In this document: one piece after another, positions 1 to 6,070 of the stretch
How positions within the stretch are numbered: position 1 is the first letter of the stretch
How the letters are laid out: every line of letters begins with the position of its first letter
DNA from: CALWOS01 sp963595735
Lineage (GTDB): Bacteria; Bacillota; Clostridia; Oscillospirales; Oscillospiraceae
DNA: 6,579 bases
Reading direction: 5' to 3'
NCBI GenBank assembly: GCA_963595735.1
Contig: CAVBJJ010000063.1
Location: 1 to 6,579, forward strand
The notes under the pieces: generated by a model
Told to the model about the DNA's origin: nothing
Databases searched by the model: none
The model's input: only the letters and a program-made list of their open reading frames with translations
Program-made: the position numbers and the translations under genes

Positions 1-710
1 ACGCTTATGTGAACGAAAAGGCTGTTGGCCGCGCCATGAAGAAATCTGGCTTGCAGCGTGAGGAAATTTTTCTGGAGACCAAGCTGTGGCCCAGCTTCTA
101 TGAGCAGCCGGACGCGGTAGACAAGACCCTTGCCCGTCTCGATACCGATTATATTGATCTTCTGCTCATCCACCAGCCTGCGGGCAACTATGTGGCGGGC
201 TACCGTCAGATGGAAAAGGCATACAAAGAGGGCAAGGTGCGCGCCATCGGTCTGTCCAACTTCAAAAAGGAGCAAATTGAGGAAATTCTCTCCCTCTGCG
301 AAGTAAAGCCCACGGTCTTGCAGACCGAGCTGCACCCCTACCATCAGGAGCCGGAGCTGAAAGCGTTTCTGAAAGAAAACGGCATCGTGCCGCAGGCGTG
401 GTATCCGCTGGGCCACGGCGATAAGACGCTGCTTCAGGAGCCGCTGTTTGCCCAGCTTGGCGCGAAGTACGGCAAGTCTGCACCCCAGATCATCCTCCGC
501 TGGCACATCCAGAACAGCAACATTGTCATCCCCGGCTCCAAGAATCCCGACCATATCAAGTCCAACTTTGACCTGTTCGATTTCGCCCTGACGGATGACG
601 AAATGGCGCAGGTCGCTGCCCTCAATAAGAATGTGCGCTACTACACCAGCACCCCGGAGATGCTGAAAAAGTACGCGGAAATGGTTCCGCCTGTAGACGA
701 ACAGAAGTAA
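1..710 (+). CDS. Aldo/keto reductase, C-terminal part (5' end outside window)
   Basis: NAD(P)H-dependent oxidoreductase of the aldo/keto reductase superfamily, cytosolic, expected to reduce aldehydes or ketones; substrate unknown. The gene enters from the left edge: codons 3-8 read Ala-Tyr just before VNEKAVG, which matches the family motif DTAxxYxNE. The GTG at 9 is therefore an internal Val, not a start. Three of the four catalytic residues are visible: Tyr (codon 6-8), Lys in ETKLW (81-83) and His in LLLIHQP (171-173). The tetrad Asp lies upstream of the window. Further family motifs are IGLSNF (about residue 79 counted from base 9) and the cofactor-binding IVIPGSKNPDHI near the C-terminus. 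No signal peptide can be judged because the N-terminus is missing. It is first in a plus-strand series; the stop is followed at once by the ribosome binding site of the flavodoxin gene, so the two are very probably cotranscribed. The family is certain, the substrate is not. Confidence 0.95.
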   Translation, partial: AYVNEKAVGRAMKKSGLQREEIFLETKLWPSFYEQPDAVDKTLARLDTDYIDLLLIHQPAGNYVAGYRQMEKAYKEGKVRAIGLSNFKKEQIEEILSLCEVKPTVLQTELHPYHQEPELKAFLKENGIVPQAWYPLGHGDKTLLQEPLFAQLGAKYGKSAPQIILRWHIQNSNIVIPGSKNPDHIKSNFDLFDFALTDDEMAQVAALNKNVRYYTSTPEMLKKYAEMVPPVDEQK

Positions 711-716
711 AGGAGG
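711..716 (+). promoter_or_regulatory. Ribosome binding site of flavodoxin lipoprotein gene
   Basis: AGGAGG directly after the reductase stop codon, 8 nt before the ATG at 725. It fixes that start and supports translational coupling with the reductase. Confidence 0.8.
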
Positions 717-724
717 CATTTTCT

Positions 725-1396
725 ATGAAAAAGTTTCAGAAATTCGGCAGCCTGCTGCTGGCTGCGCTGATGATCCTGTCTTTGGCTGCCTGCGGCAGCG
801 AGGCGAGCAACGACACCCCAACACAAACGCCGTCGAATGATGCGGGTACACCTGCGCAAACGCCGGATGATGCCGCGGCAGGCGATTCGGACAGCACCGC
901 CTCTGGCGGCAAGGTGCTGGTGGTCTATTACTCCACCAGCGGCAACACCAAGCGAGTGGCCGAGGATATTGCCGAAGCCGCAGGCGGCGACCTGTTTGAA
1001 ATTACGCCTACCGAACCCTATACCTCCGATGACCTAAACTGGACGAACAGCGACAGCCGGGTCAGCCGGGAGCATGATAATGAAGCGTTGCGGGATATCG
1101 CCCTGACACAGACTACCCCCGCAAATTGGGACGAGTATGACACCGTGTTTATCGGCTATCCCATCTGGTGGGGCATTGCGGCGTGGCCGGTCAACAACTT
1201 CGTAAAGGGTAACGATTTCTCCGGAAAGACCGTCATTCCGTTTGCCACCTCCGCCTCCTCCGGCATGGGCCAGAGCGGTACGCTGCTGGAAGAAATGGCG
1301 GGCGGCGGCGACTGGCAGGACGGTCAGCGTTTCCGCAGCAGCGCCAGCCAGAGCGATGTGGCCGATTGGGTCAGCGGCCTTGGCCTGAACGGCTGA
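725..1396 (+). CDS. Flavodoxin-domain lipoprotein
   Basis: Predicted exported, lipid-anchored flavodoxin of 223 residues. Residues 1-22 form a lipoprotein signal peptide (KK start, hydrophobic core) with lipobox L20-A21-A22-C23; Cys23 is the lipidation site. Residues 24-62 are a Ser/Thr/Pro/Ala/Asp-rich linker. The flavodoxin fold starts at about 63. The FMN phosphate loop S70-T-S-G-N-T75 is intact, and the GYPIWWG motif at 144-150 and the GKTVIPFATS stretch are those of the Flavodoxin_4-like family. A flavodoxin binds FMN non-covalently and carries electrons; members are normally cytosolic, so an envelope location is unusual and the cofactor would have to be taken up after Sec export. No twin-arginine motif is seen. 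It lies 14 nt after the reductase and 34 nt before the esterase. Codons for residues 119-195 are base-for-base identical to the SLH-flavodoxin gene downstream. Domain and lipobox are clear; partner and function are inferred. Confidence 0.92.
   Translation: MKKFQKFGSLLLAALMILSLAACGSEASNDTPTQTPSNDAGTPAQTPDDAAAGDSDSTASGGKVLVVYYSTSGNTKRVAEDIAEAAGGDLFEITPTEPYTSDDLNWTNSDSRVSREHDNEALRDIALTQTTPANWDEYDTVFIGYPIWWGIAAWPVNNFVKGNDFSGKTVIPFATSASSGMGQSGTLLEEMAGGGDWQDGQRFRSSASQSDVADWVSGLGLNG
1079..1309 (+). repeat. 231-bp perfect direct repeat, copy 1 (flavodoxin core)
   Basis: Identical base for base to 3097-3327, offset 2018 bp. It covers codons 119-195 of the lipoprotein flavodoxin. The first mismatches are at 1078/3096 and 1310/3328, and homology outside is only at the protein level with many silent differences. 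The sharp edges suggest a gene-conversion tract. Confidence 0.95.
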
Positions 1397-1415
1397 CGAA
1401 CAGAAAATTTTCCCG

Positions 1416-1424
1416 AAAGGAGGG
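1416..1424 (+). promoter_or_regulatory. Ribosome binding site of esterase gene
   Basis: AAAGGAGGG, 6 nt before the ATG at 1431; it fixes the start of the esterase lipoprotein. Confidence 0.8.
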
Positions 1425-1430
1425 CCAAAC

Positions 1431-2375
1431 ATGAGAAAAAAGTTGGCAGGCTTGCTGGCGGCAATTTTTATGCTCTCCGGCTGTACGGCGCAGGCGGCGA
1501 AAAGTGATGATACTGCTGCCGTCACGCAGCAGCCTGCGGAGAACACCGCTGTGCAAGGCGGCTTCATGGAAAATCAGACGCTGGACGGTGCGGATGGCGT
1601 CATCCATTTCAGCTACTATCTGCCGGACGGCTATGACAACACGAAAACATACCCTCTCATCGTGACCATGCCGGGGTATGACCGGATGTGGTTCGGTGAG
1701 AACTCTGCCGGGACCAATCTGGAGTGGAACGGCGTACAGGCGTGGACGAAGCTGTCGGAGCCTGTGATTCTCGTTTCCGGTCAGCTCACCGACTGGGGCG
1801 CAAAGTCCGCACGGCAGGCCAACGAACTGGCGGAATACATGATCGCCCACTTCTCCGTAGACGCCAGCCGTGTCTATGCCGCCGGGTACTCAGCGGGCGG
1901 CGAGACCATGTCCCAGGCGGTAGCCCTGCGCTCTGACCTCTACGCCGCCTATATCCACGGCGGCTCCCAGTGGGACGGCACCTATGACCCCGTGGCGGAA
2001 AACCATGTAGCAGTCTACATCTTCATGGCGGAAAACGACGAGTATTACGGATCTCAAAAGGCGCGGGATGCCTACCGGAATCTCCATGCCGCCTATGAAA
2101 AGGCAGGGCTGACCGACAGTGAGATCGACCAGCTTTTGCAGCTCAATATCCCGGATAACGCCTATTTCAACGCCAAGGGCATCTACAATTACCACGGCGG
2201 CGGCAGCGTGGTGTTCGACGATGAAAATGTACTGAACTGGGTGCTTGCCCAGAGAAAATCAACAGGAAAGGATGACAGCGATGAAAAAGATGAAACGACT
2301 TCTAACGGCGGTCATGGCGGCAGCGCTGGTGATCGCAACAATTCCGACGGCTCTGGCGGCAGGGGGTATCTTTAG
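1431..2375 (+). CDS. Alpha/beta-hydrolase (esterase-type) lipoprotein
   Basis: Predicted exported lipoprotein of 314 residues with an alpha/beta-hydrolase fold like the PHB-depolymerase/LpqC-type esterases. The signal peptide ends in lipobox L15-S16-G17-C18, followed by a short linker to about residue 45. The nucleophile elbow is G-Y-S154-A-G. The likely acid is D203 in FMAENDEYYG and the likely base H255 in YNYHGGG, in the right order and spacing for a Ser-Asp-His triad. The fold ends near W270-Q274. The remaining 40 residues are Gly/Ser/Asp-rich, and the last 95 nt overlap the signal-peptide codons of the next gene in another frame, so this tail is probably not native. A stop (TGA at 2273-2275) lies in the frame that a one-base shift would give. 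It may hydrolyse an ester or carbohydrate-linked substrate at the cell surface; the substrate is unknown. Confidence 0.88.
   Translation: MRKKLAGLLAAIFMLSGCTAQAAKSDDTAAVTQQPAENTAVQGGFMENQTLDGADGVIHFSYYLPDGYDNTKTYPLIVTMPGYDRMWFGENSAGTNLEWNGVQAWTKLSEPVILVSGQLTDWGAKSARQANELAEYMIAHFSVDASRVYAAGYSAGGETMSQAVALRSDLYAAYIHGGSQWDGTYDPVAENHVAVYIFMAENDEYYGSQKARDAYRNLHAAYEKAGLTDSEIDQLLQLNIPDNAYFNAKGIYNYHGGGSVVFDDENVLNWVLAQRKSTGKDDSDEKDETTSNGGHGGSAGDRNNSDGSGGRGYL
2264..2271 (+). promoter_or_regulatory. Ribosome binding site of SLH-flavodoxin gene
   Basis: AGGAAAGG lies 9 nt before the ATG at 2281 but touches the alternative ATG at 2272, so it favours 2281 as the start. It sits inside the esterase reading frame. 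Confidence 0.6.
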
Positions 2376-3408
2376 CGACATTCCGAATGGCGCGTGGTAC
2401 GCGGATGCCGTGGATTATGTCTATGAGCACGGCATTATGAACGGCACCTCCAGCACTACTTTTAGCCCTAACAGTCCTATGACCCGCGCTATGCTGGTGA
2501 CGGTTCTACACCGTGCTGCGGGCAGCCCGTCCGCTGCCGCTGGAACGGCCTTCTCTGATGTTCCTTCGGGCGCCTACTACACGGATGCGGTGGCGTGGGC
2601 GAGCGCTAATGGCATCGTGACCGGATATGGCAATGGACGCTTCGGCTCCGATGATCCCGTCAGCCGCGCCCAGATCGCCACGATCCTCTGGCGCTACGCC
2701 GGTTCTCCCAGCGCAGAAGCCGGACAGAATTTTGCTGATGAAAGCAGCATCCCCGCTTATGCCTCCGCTGCCGTGGATTGGGCGCGAGCAAACGGCGTGG
2801 TAAATGGTACCACCGGCAACCGCTTTGACCCGAACGGCAATGCGACCCGCGCACAGGTGGCGACGATCCTGCGTAACTACCTGACAATGACGCCTGTTAC
2901 CCCGCAGCCCGATCCCAGCACCGGCAGCAAAATTTTGGTGGCTTATTTCTCCGGCTCCGGAAACACGGAGCGCGTGGCACAGGACATTGCGGGCGAGCTG
3001 GGCGCGGATATTTTCGAGATCACGCCCGTCACCCCCTATACCTCCGCTGATCTGGACTGGACGACCAGCGGCAGCCGTGTCAACCGCGAGCACGACAATG
3101 AAGCGTTGCGGGATATCGCCCTGACACAGACTACCCCCGCAAATTGGGACGAGTATGACACCGTGTTTATCGGCTATCCCATCTGGTGGGGCATTGCGGC
3201 GTGGCCGGTCAACAACTTCGTAAAGGGTAACGATTTCTCCGGAAAGACCGTCATTCCGTTTGCCACCTCCGCCTCCTCCGGCATGGGCCAGAGCGGTACG
3301 CTGCTGGAAGAAATGGCGGGCGGCGGCACATGGCAGAGCGGCCAGCGCTTTTCTTCCGGTGCGTCCAGCAGCACCGTCCGCGATTGGATCACAGGGCTGG
3401 GACTGTAA
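2281..3408 (+). CDS. S-layer-homology protein with C-terminal flavodoxin domain
   Basis: Exported 375-residue fusion. Residues 1-27 are a Sec signal peptide (KKMKR start, hydrophobic core, ALA-A end; no lipobox). Three SLH repeats follow at about 30-80, 90-140 and 150-200, with the repeat signatures TRAM (68-71), SRAQ (128-131) and TRAQ (189-192) in place of the common TRAE. SLH domains bind pyruvylated secondary cell wall polymers, so the protein should sit on the wall surface. A Pro-rich linker (about 204-215) leads to a flavodoxin domain from 217: the FMN phosphate loop S224-G-S-G-N-T229 is intact and GYPIWWG lies at 298-304. The domain is a paralogue of the lipoprotein flavodoxin in the same operon, and residues 273-349 are encoded by identical DNA. 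The start at 2281 is chosen for the signal peptide and the AGGAAAGG spacing. Surface redox carriage is inferred; the electron donor and acceptor are unknown. Confidence 0.92.
   Translation: MKKMKRLLTAVMAAALVIATIPTALAAGGIFSDIPNGAWYADAVDYVYEHGIMNGTSSTTFSPNSPMTRAMLVTVLHRAAGSPSAAAGTAFSDVPSGAYYTDAVAWASANGIVTGYGNGRFGSDDPVSRAQIATILWRYAGSPSAEAGQNFADESSIPAYASAAVDWARANGVVNGTTGNRFDPNGNATRAQVATILRNYLTMTPVTPQPDPSTGSKILVAYFSGSGNTERVAQDIAGELGADIFEITPVTPYTSADLDWTTSGSRVNREHDNEALRDIALTQTTPANWDEYDTVFIGYPIWWGIAAWPVNNFVKGNDFSGKTVIPFATSASSGMGQSGTLLEEMAGGGTWQSGQRFSSGASSSTVRDWITGLGL
3097..3327 (+). repeat. 231-bp perfect direct repeat, copy 2 (flavodoxin core)
   Basis: Second copy of the block at 1079-1309, codons 273-349 of the SLH-flavodoxin. 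Recombination between the copies would delete 2018 bp and leave one lipoprotein flavodoxin in frame, losing the esterase and the SLH gene. Confidence 0.95.
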
Positions 3409-3468
3409 CGGATAAAGAGTCGGTCGCAGCAATTCTAATTGCCATGATAACAGGCACAGTATACAACG

Positions 3469-3783
3469 ATGATGACCTCAGACCCCGAAGTCCTTCATGA
3501 AATGCGGGGGAAAAATATTCGTCGGCTTTGCAGGAGGAAAGGTATGACGCAGGAGCAGCTTGCGAAAAAAGCAGATGTGAGCCAAAGGAAAATATCAAAA
3601 ATGGAATCAGGCCAGGTATACGCAAAATTGTCCACCTATCTGCGCATCGCAAATGCTTTTGGCGTGTCGATCGATCATTTCCTCGCTGACGCACTGCTTG
3701 TTGATCCGCAACAACAAATATGTGATTCGGGTCATGGTTCAGTACTTGGAAGAAAATATAGAAAGTATCCTGCTGTGCTATAA
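3469..3783 (+). CDS. XRE-family helix-turn-helix regulator, C-terminus probably frameshifted
   Basis: Small DNA-binding protein of 104 residues as read. An HTH_3-type domain spans about 16-72: NIRRLCRRKGMTQEQLA, then ADVSQRKISKMESG as the turn and recognition helix, then NAFGVSIDHFL closing the fold. After about residue 80 the read frame gives an unconvincing tail. The +1 frame over the same bases reads VMVQYLEENIESILLCYNKK, a plausible helical tail, so a one-base shift between about 3690 and 3735 is likely. That alternative frame has no stop before the terminator and runs to 3835. No good Shine-Dalgarno precedes ATG 3469, 3472 or 3502. AGGAGG at 3532-3537 before ATG 3544 is in frame, but starting there would remove helix 1, so it is probably a codon coincidence. 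It may be cotranscribed with the preceding operon, since no clear terminator lies between them. Target unknown. Confidence 0.7.
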   Translation: MMTSDPEVLHEMRGKNIRRLCRRKGMTQEQLAKKADVSQRKISKMESGQVYAKLSTYLRIANAFGVSIDHFLADALLVDPQQQICDSGHGSVLGRKYRKYPAVL

Positions 3784-3787
3784 TAAG

Positions 3788-3824
3788 AAAATCTCTCTGA
3801 AATCGTTGATTTCAGAGAGATTTT
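3788..3824. terminator. 17-bp hairpin, intrinsic terminator (probably both directions)
   Basis: Perfect 17-bp stem 3788-3804 / 3808-3824 with loop GTT, A-run on the left and TTTT on the right. On the plus strand it ends the XRE transcript. On the minus strand it begins at the last base of the tRNA CCA end and runs into TTTTCTTATT, as the native tRNA terminator would. Confidence 0.85.
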
Positions 3825-3868
3825 GGTCTGAGTAGTGCGGATCGAACGCACGGTCTCCTGCTCCCAAA
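3824..3868 (-). other. 3' half of tRNA-Pro(UGG): integration scar / attachment site
   Basis: Read on the minus strand this is the 3' part of a tRNA, beginning exactly at the anticodon loop: loop TTTGGGA (3868-3862, anticodon TGG), anticodon-stem 3' strand GCAGG (3861-3857), variable loop AGACC (3856-3852), T-arm GTGCG-TTCGATC-CGCAC (3851-3835), acceptor 3' strand TACTCAG (3834-3828), discriminator A (3827) and encoded CCA (3826-3824). G72 and A73 fit bacterial tRNA-Pro, which has C1-G72 and A73. The 5' half is absent: the bases before the loop read ATAGG, not the CCTGC needed to pair. Tyrosine recombinases often use the anticodon-to-3' part of tRNA genes as attB and leave such a displaced 3' end. 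With its own terminator still attached, the chromosome side is probably to the left and the element to the right. Confidence 0.8.
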
Positions 3869-4125
3869 CCTATGTCTGAACCTTCAGCAAGACCTATTGT
3901 GCCCTCTTTAGTGCTTTCCGTCGCTCCAGCAGTTCCTCTTTGGAACTCTGTTGCCCTGTTTGCTTCAGGCACCGCTTTCGTCTTTTGGGATTTGTGTGGG
4001 ATGGAATTCTGTATATTAAAAGTGCTTCCGACCAGATTTGCCCCTGCATCAGACGGTTCTATCGCAGAGAATGGCTCAGAAATTGCGCCGCATAAACAAG
4101 GAAATAAGCCCCGGCAATAAACATA
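3869..4125. other. Segment without a convincing gene
   Basis: About 257 bp between the tRNA scar and the hairpin behind the ATPase gene. A minus-strand frame stays open for about 105 codons, from 4125 through the tRNA scar and the terminator to a stop at 3778-3780. It has no ribosome binding site and codes for a low-complexity Gly/Ala/Ser/Thr/Glu-rich sequence. A plus-strand frame (3872-4120) also lacks a ribosome binding site. Another minus frame gives a 21-residue hydrophobic peptide starting MFIAGAYFLVYAAQ (ATG at 4124) but again without a ribosome binding site. I see no RNA gene here. It is probably terminal DNA of the integrated element. Confidence 0.4.
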
Positions 4126-4161
4126 TCAGCAGACCGTCTCTGGAGTGAGGCAGTCTGCTGA
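4126..4161 (-). terminator. Hairpin downstream of the ATPase gene, possible terminator
   Basis: Inverted repeat 4126-4134 / 4153-4161 (9 bp, CAGCAGAC core) that continues, after one C-A mismatch, with five more pairs to a 6-nt loop. It starts 10 nt after the stop of the minus-strand gene. The tract after the stem (ATATGTTTATTG) is only weakly T-rich, so termination is plausible rather than sure. Confidence 0.45.
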
Positions 4162-4171
4162 ATAAAAAGGT

Positions 4172-6037
4172 TTATTCAATGGTTTGTTTTTCGGCGGCGA
4201 TTCGAGCGCTCTTGCCGGAGAATGCAAGCCCATATTTAATAATTGACTTGATTCCCAATGCCTGCATTTCGGTGCTGTAGGAACGGTCATTGATTTGCTG
4301 AAGTGCGGTTTGGGCAAGCGCTTCGAGCTGTTCTTCAGAGCAGTCCTTCTCTGCTTTTATCTCAATTAAGAAGCCGGGAAAATGCTTTGTTAATGGGAGC
4401 ATCTGAACGTCATATCGCCCGTTTCCAGATTCACGATTGGATGTGATGCGGAAACTGTTGATCATCATAGCGCACAGACCTACGATCATACCATGATAGT
4501 ACGACTCATTTGCGGCATCGTAGAAGCTGATCGTCTGCATCAGATATTTTTCTAAACCTCTTTGCAAGGCATCAACATCCATTTTATAAAGAGCCTCTTG
4601 GATTTCAACTGCAAGACTGCGCGGAATAATATGCTCAAGCTGAGAGAGGATCTCCTTGCTGTAGACGAAAGAAATCTCTTTGTTGGGCAGAGCCACTTCG
4701 CACATATAATCCTCGCCGTAAGACTGGTCGCAGCTCACAGCCTTCAAATAACCTGCCACCAGCAGGAAGCTGTAAACAGAGGACGGATCATTCTGAATCT
4801 GCGGATAAATGACGCCGGTATCGATGTGCGTAACGAAGGATTCGCCCTTCATTAACAGCTCCAGACGCTCCATAATATCCGGCGTTGCAGAAGCCAGCAC
4901 CTCGCGGATGATGTCATTGCTTCCGGTAGACTGCCAAAACGCTTTGGGACGGCAGTTATTATTGAAGTATCCAATGACAGACCAGGGATTAAAAATCTCG
5001 GTATTGCCGAAAAGGTAACCATCATACCAATCGCAAAGCTCCTGATATTTATCAGAAGCATGATAGTAGTCCGCCATCTCGTGTACTTCACTTGAAGTGA
5101 AGCCAAAATATTCACTGTAGCGCTCGTCTAAAATCGAGTTGATTTTCAGGTTGTTCAGACCGCTGAAGATACTTTCCTTGGCAACACGCAGGATGCCGGT
5201 CAGGAAACCATAACTCAGATGCGGATTGTCTTTCAGGCCACCGGAGAACAGATTTCGCATGAATCCGATGATCGTGTCGTAGAAGCCGCTCACATGGCCC
5301 TGCTGAATGGGAGTATCATATTCGTCAATGATGACGATAGGTGCGACATCGTGGTGCTTATGGAGAAGCAGCGTCAATGTCCGCAGGGACATTTGATATT
5401 CCACTTCGTCAGCAGCTTCCGTTGCAAGAAGGGAATATTCCTCTTTTTCGTAATCACTAAGCGCAGAGCTGGATGCCAACTCGTCGTGGCGGCGGAATTC
5501 CTGCGCGATCAGCTTTTGGAGCGTCTGATAGGTTTCTTCCCAAGAGGTGTATTTGACATCCTTAAAGGACAGAAAAATCACAGGATACTTTCTATGGTGG
5601 GCAAGATAGGATTCTCCGCAGGACCAAATTTTCTTATCTCTGAAGTAAACGGAAGTATCCTCGGTCGTCTTTTCGAAGAAAGTGCGGAGCATATCCATGT
5701 TCAATGTTTTGCCAAAGCGTCTGGGGCGGGTAAACAGGGATACTTTGGGGCGCTCGTCCAGAAACTCTTTGATCATTAAAGTCTTGTCTACATAGTAGTA
5801 GTTTTTGCAGGCGTCCCGGTAATCAGACACGCCAATGGGCAAAGGCTTGCGCACAGATGATACTGCGGGCGTCACCACACTCCGGTGACCACGCTTATCC
5901 ATCGGCTTTTGCGTGCTGTCCGGGATGAACCACTGCCTGCCCTCCTTATATGCGCCGGAAATGCGTCCGGCTTTACAAAGCGCATTGACCCGTCGTTCGG
6001 TAATCCCCCAAGCGGCAGCCGCTTCTTTGATCGTCAT
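4172..6037 (-). CDS. HTH - AAA-ATPase-like - PD-(D/E)XK nuclease-family protein
   Basis: Protein of 621 residues. Residues 1-39 form an excisionase/MerR-like helix-turn-helix (TIKEAAAAWGITERRVNALCKAGR, then the wing GAYKEGRQWFIP). After a linker, an AAA-ATPase_like domain of the DUF1703 group begins at about 65: LPIGVSDYRDAC, YYYVDKTLMI, then the family's Walker A form RPRRFGKTL (104-112) and Walker B IVIIDEYDTP (234-243). The C-terminal PDDEXK_9-type nuclease-like domain shows E511, H515, GRYD (D543) and LIEIKA (E559, K561), ending in a YGLAFSGK stretch. Both active sites look intact. The family is abundant in gut bacteria and has no established function; most members I know of lack the N-terminal HTH, which suggests DNA binding or autoregulation here. 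The start at 6037 is set by GGAGGTG 7 nt upstream and the promoter at 6071-6099; the open frame runs further but crosses that promoter. It lies divergent to an integrase stub, so it is likely element cargo, with mobile-element control, defence or toxicity all open. Confidence 0.88.
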   Translation of the reverse strand: MTIKEAAAAWGITERRVNALCKAGRISGAYKEGRQWFIPDSTQKPMDKRGHRSVVTPAVSSVRKPLPIGVSDYRDACKNYYYVDKTLMIKEFLDERPKVSLFTRPRRFGKTLNMDMLRTFFEKTTEDTSVYFRDKKIWSCGESYLAHHRKYPVIFLSFKDVKYTSWEETYQTLQKLIAQEFRRHDELASSSALSDYEKEEYSLLATEAADEVEYQMSLRTLTLLLHKHHDVAPIVIIDEYDTPIQQGHVSGFYDTIIGFMRNLFSGGLKDNPHLSYGFLTGILRVAKESIFSGLNNLKINSILDERYSEYFGFTSSEVHEMADYYHASDKYQELCDWYDGYLFGNTEIFNPWSVIGYFNNNCRPKAFWQSTGSNDIIREVLASATPDIMERLELLMKGESFVTHIDTGVIYPQIQNDPSSVYSFLLVAGYLKAVSCDQSYGEDYMCEVALPNKEISFVYSKEILSQLEHIIPRSLAVEIQEALYKMDVDALQRGLEKYLMQTISFYDAANESYYHGMIVGLCAMMINSFRITSNRESGNGRYDVQMLPLTKHFPGFLIEIKAEKDCSEEQLEALAQTALQQINDRSYSTEMQALGIKSIIKYGLAFSGKSARIAAEKQTIE

Positions 6038-6044
6038 ATTGGAA

Positions 6045-6051
6045 CACCTCC
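6045..6051 (-). promoter_or_regulatory. Ribosome binding site of HTH-ATPase gene
   Basis: GGAGGTG on the minus strand, 7 nt before the ATG at 6037; it decides the start against upstream in-frame codons. Confidence 0.85.
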
Positions 6052-6070
6052 ATTGCAGTTCGTCAAGAGT

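Noticed and set aside
104..112. Unusual Walker A in the ATPase (protein residues 104-112) as a sign of decay
   Set aside because: RPRRFGKT is the normal form in this AAA-ATPase_like family, so the site is probably functional. Coordinates here are residue numbers of the 4172-6037 product.
2245..2280. Earlier starts for the SLH-flavodoxin (non-ATG at 2245, ATG at 2272)
   Set aside because: They would place charged residues before the signal peptide, and the AGGAAAGG site abuts 2272 but is well spaced for 2281.
2506..3432. Long minus-strand open frame (308 codons) antisense to the SLH-flavodoxin gene
   Set aside because: It is a GC-rich shadow of a clearly coding plus-strand frame, with low-complexity Ala/Gly/Arg content, no domain and no ribosome binding site. 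The similar antisense frame at 1034-1567 arises from the same repeated DNA.
3429..3442. Small palindrome GCAAT-TCTA-ATTGC as a terminator of the SLH-flavodoxin operon
   Set aside because: Five pairs, mostly A-T, and no T-run; too weak to call.
3439..3465. Promoter TTGCCA - 15 nt - TATACA before the XRE gene
   Set aside because: The spacer is too short and the -10 lies only 3 nt before the first ATG, so it could only work for a leaderless or later start.
3824..3900. A complete minus-strand tRNA gene
   Set aside because: The anticodon 5' strand, D-arm and acceptor 5' strand do not fit: ATAGG cannot pair with GCAGG. A short match of GGTCT near 3893 to AGACC is coincidental. Only the 3' half is real.
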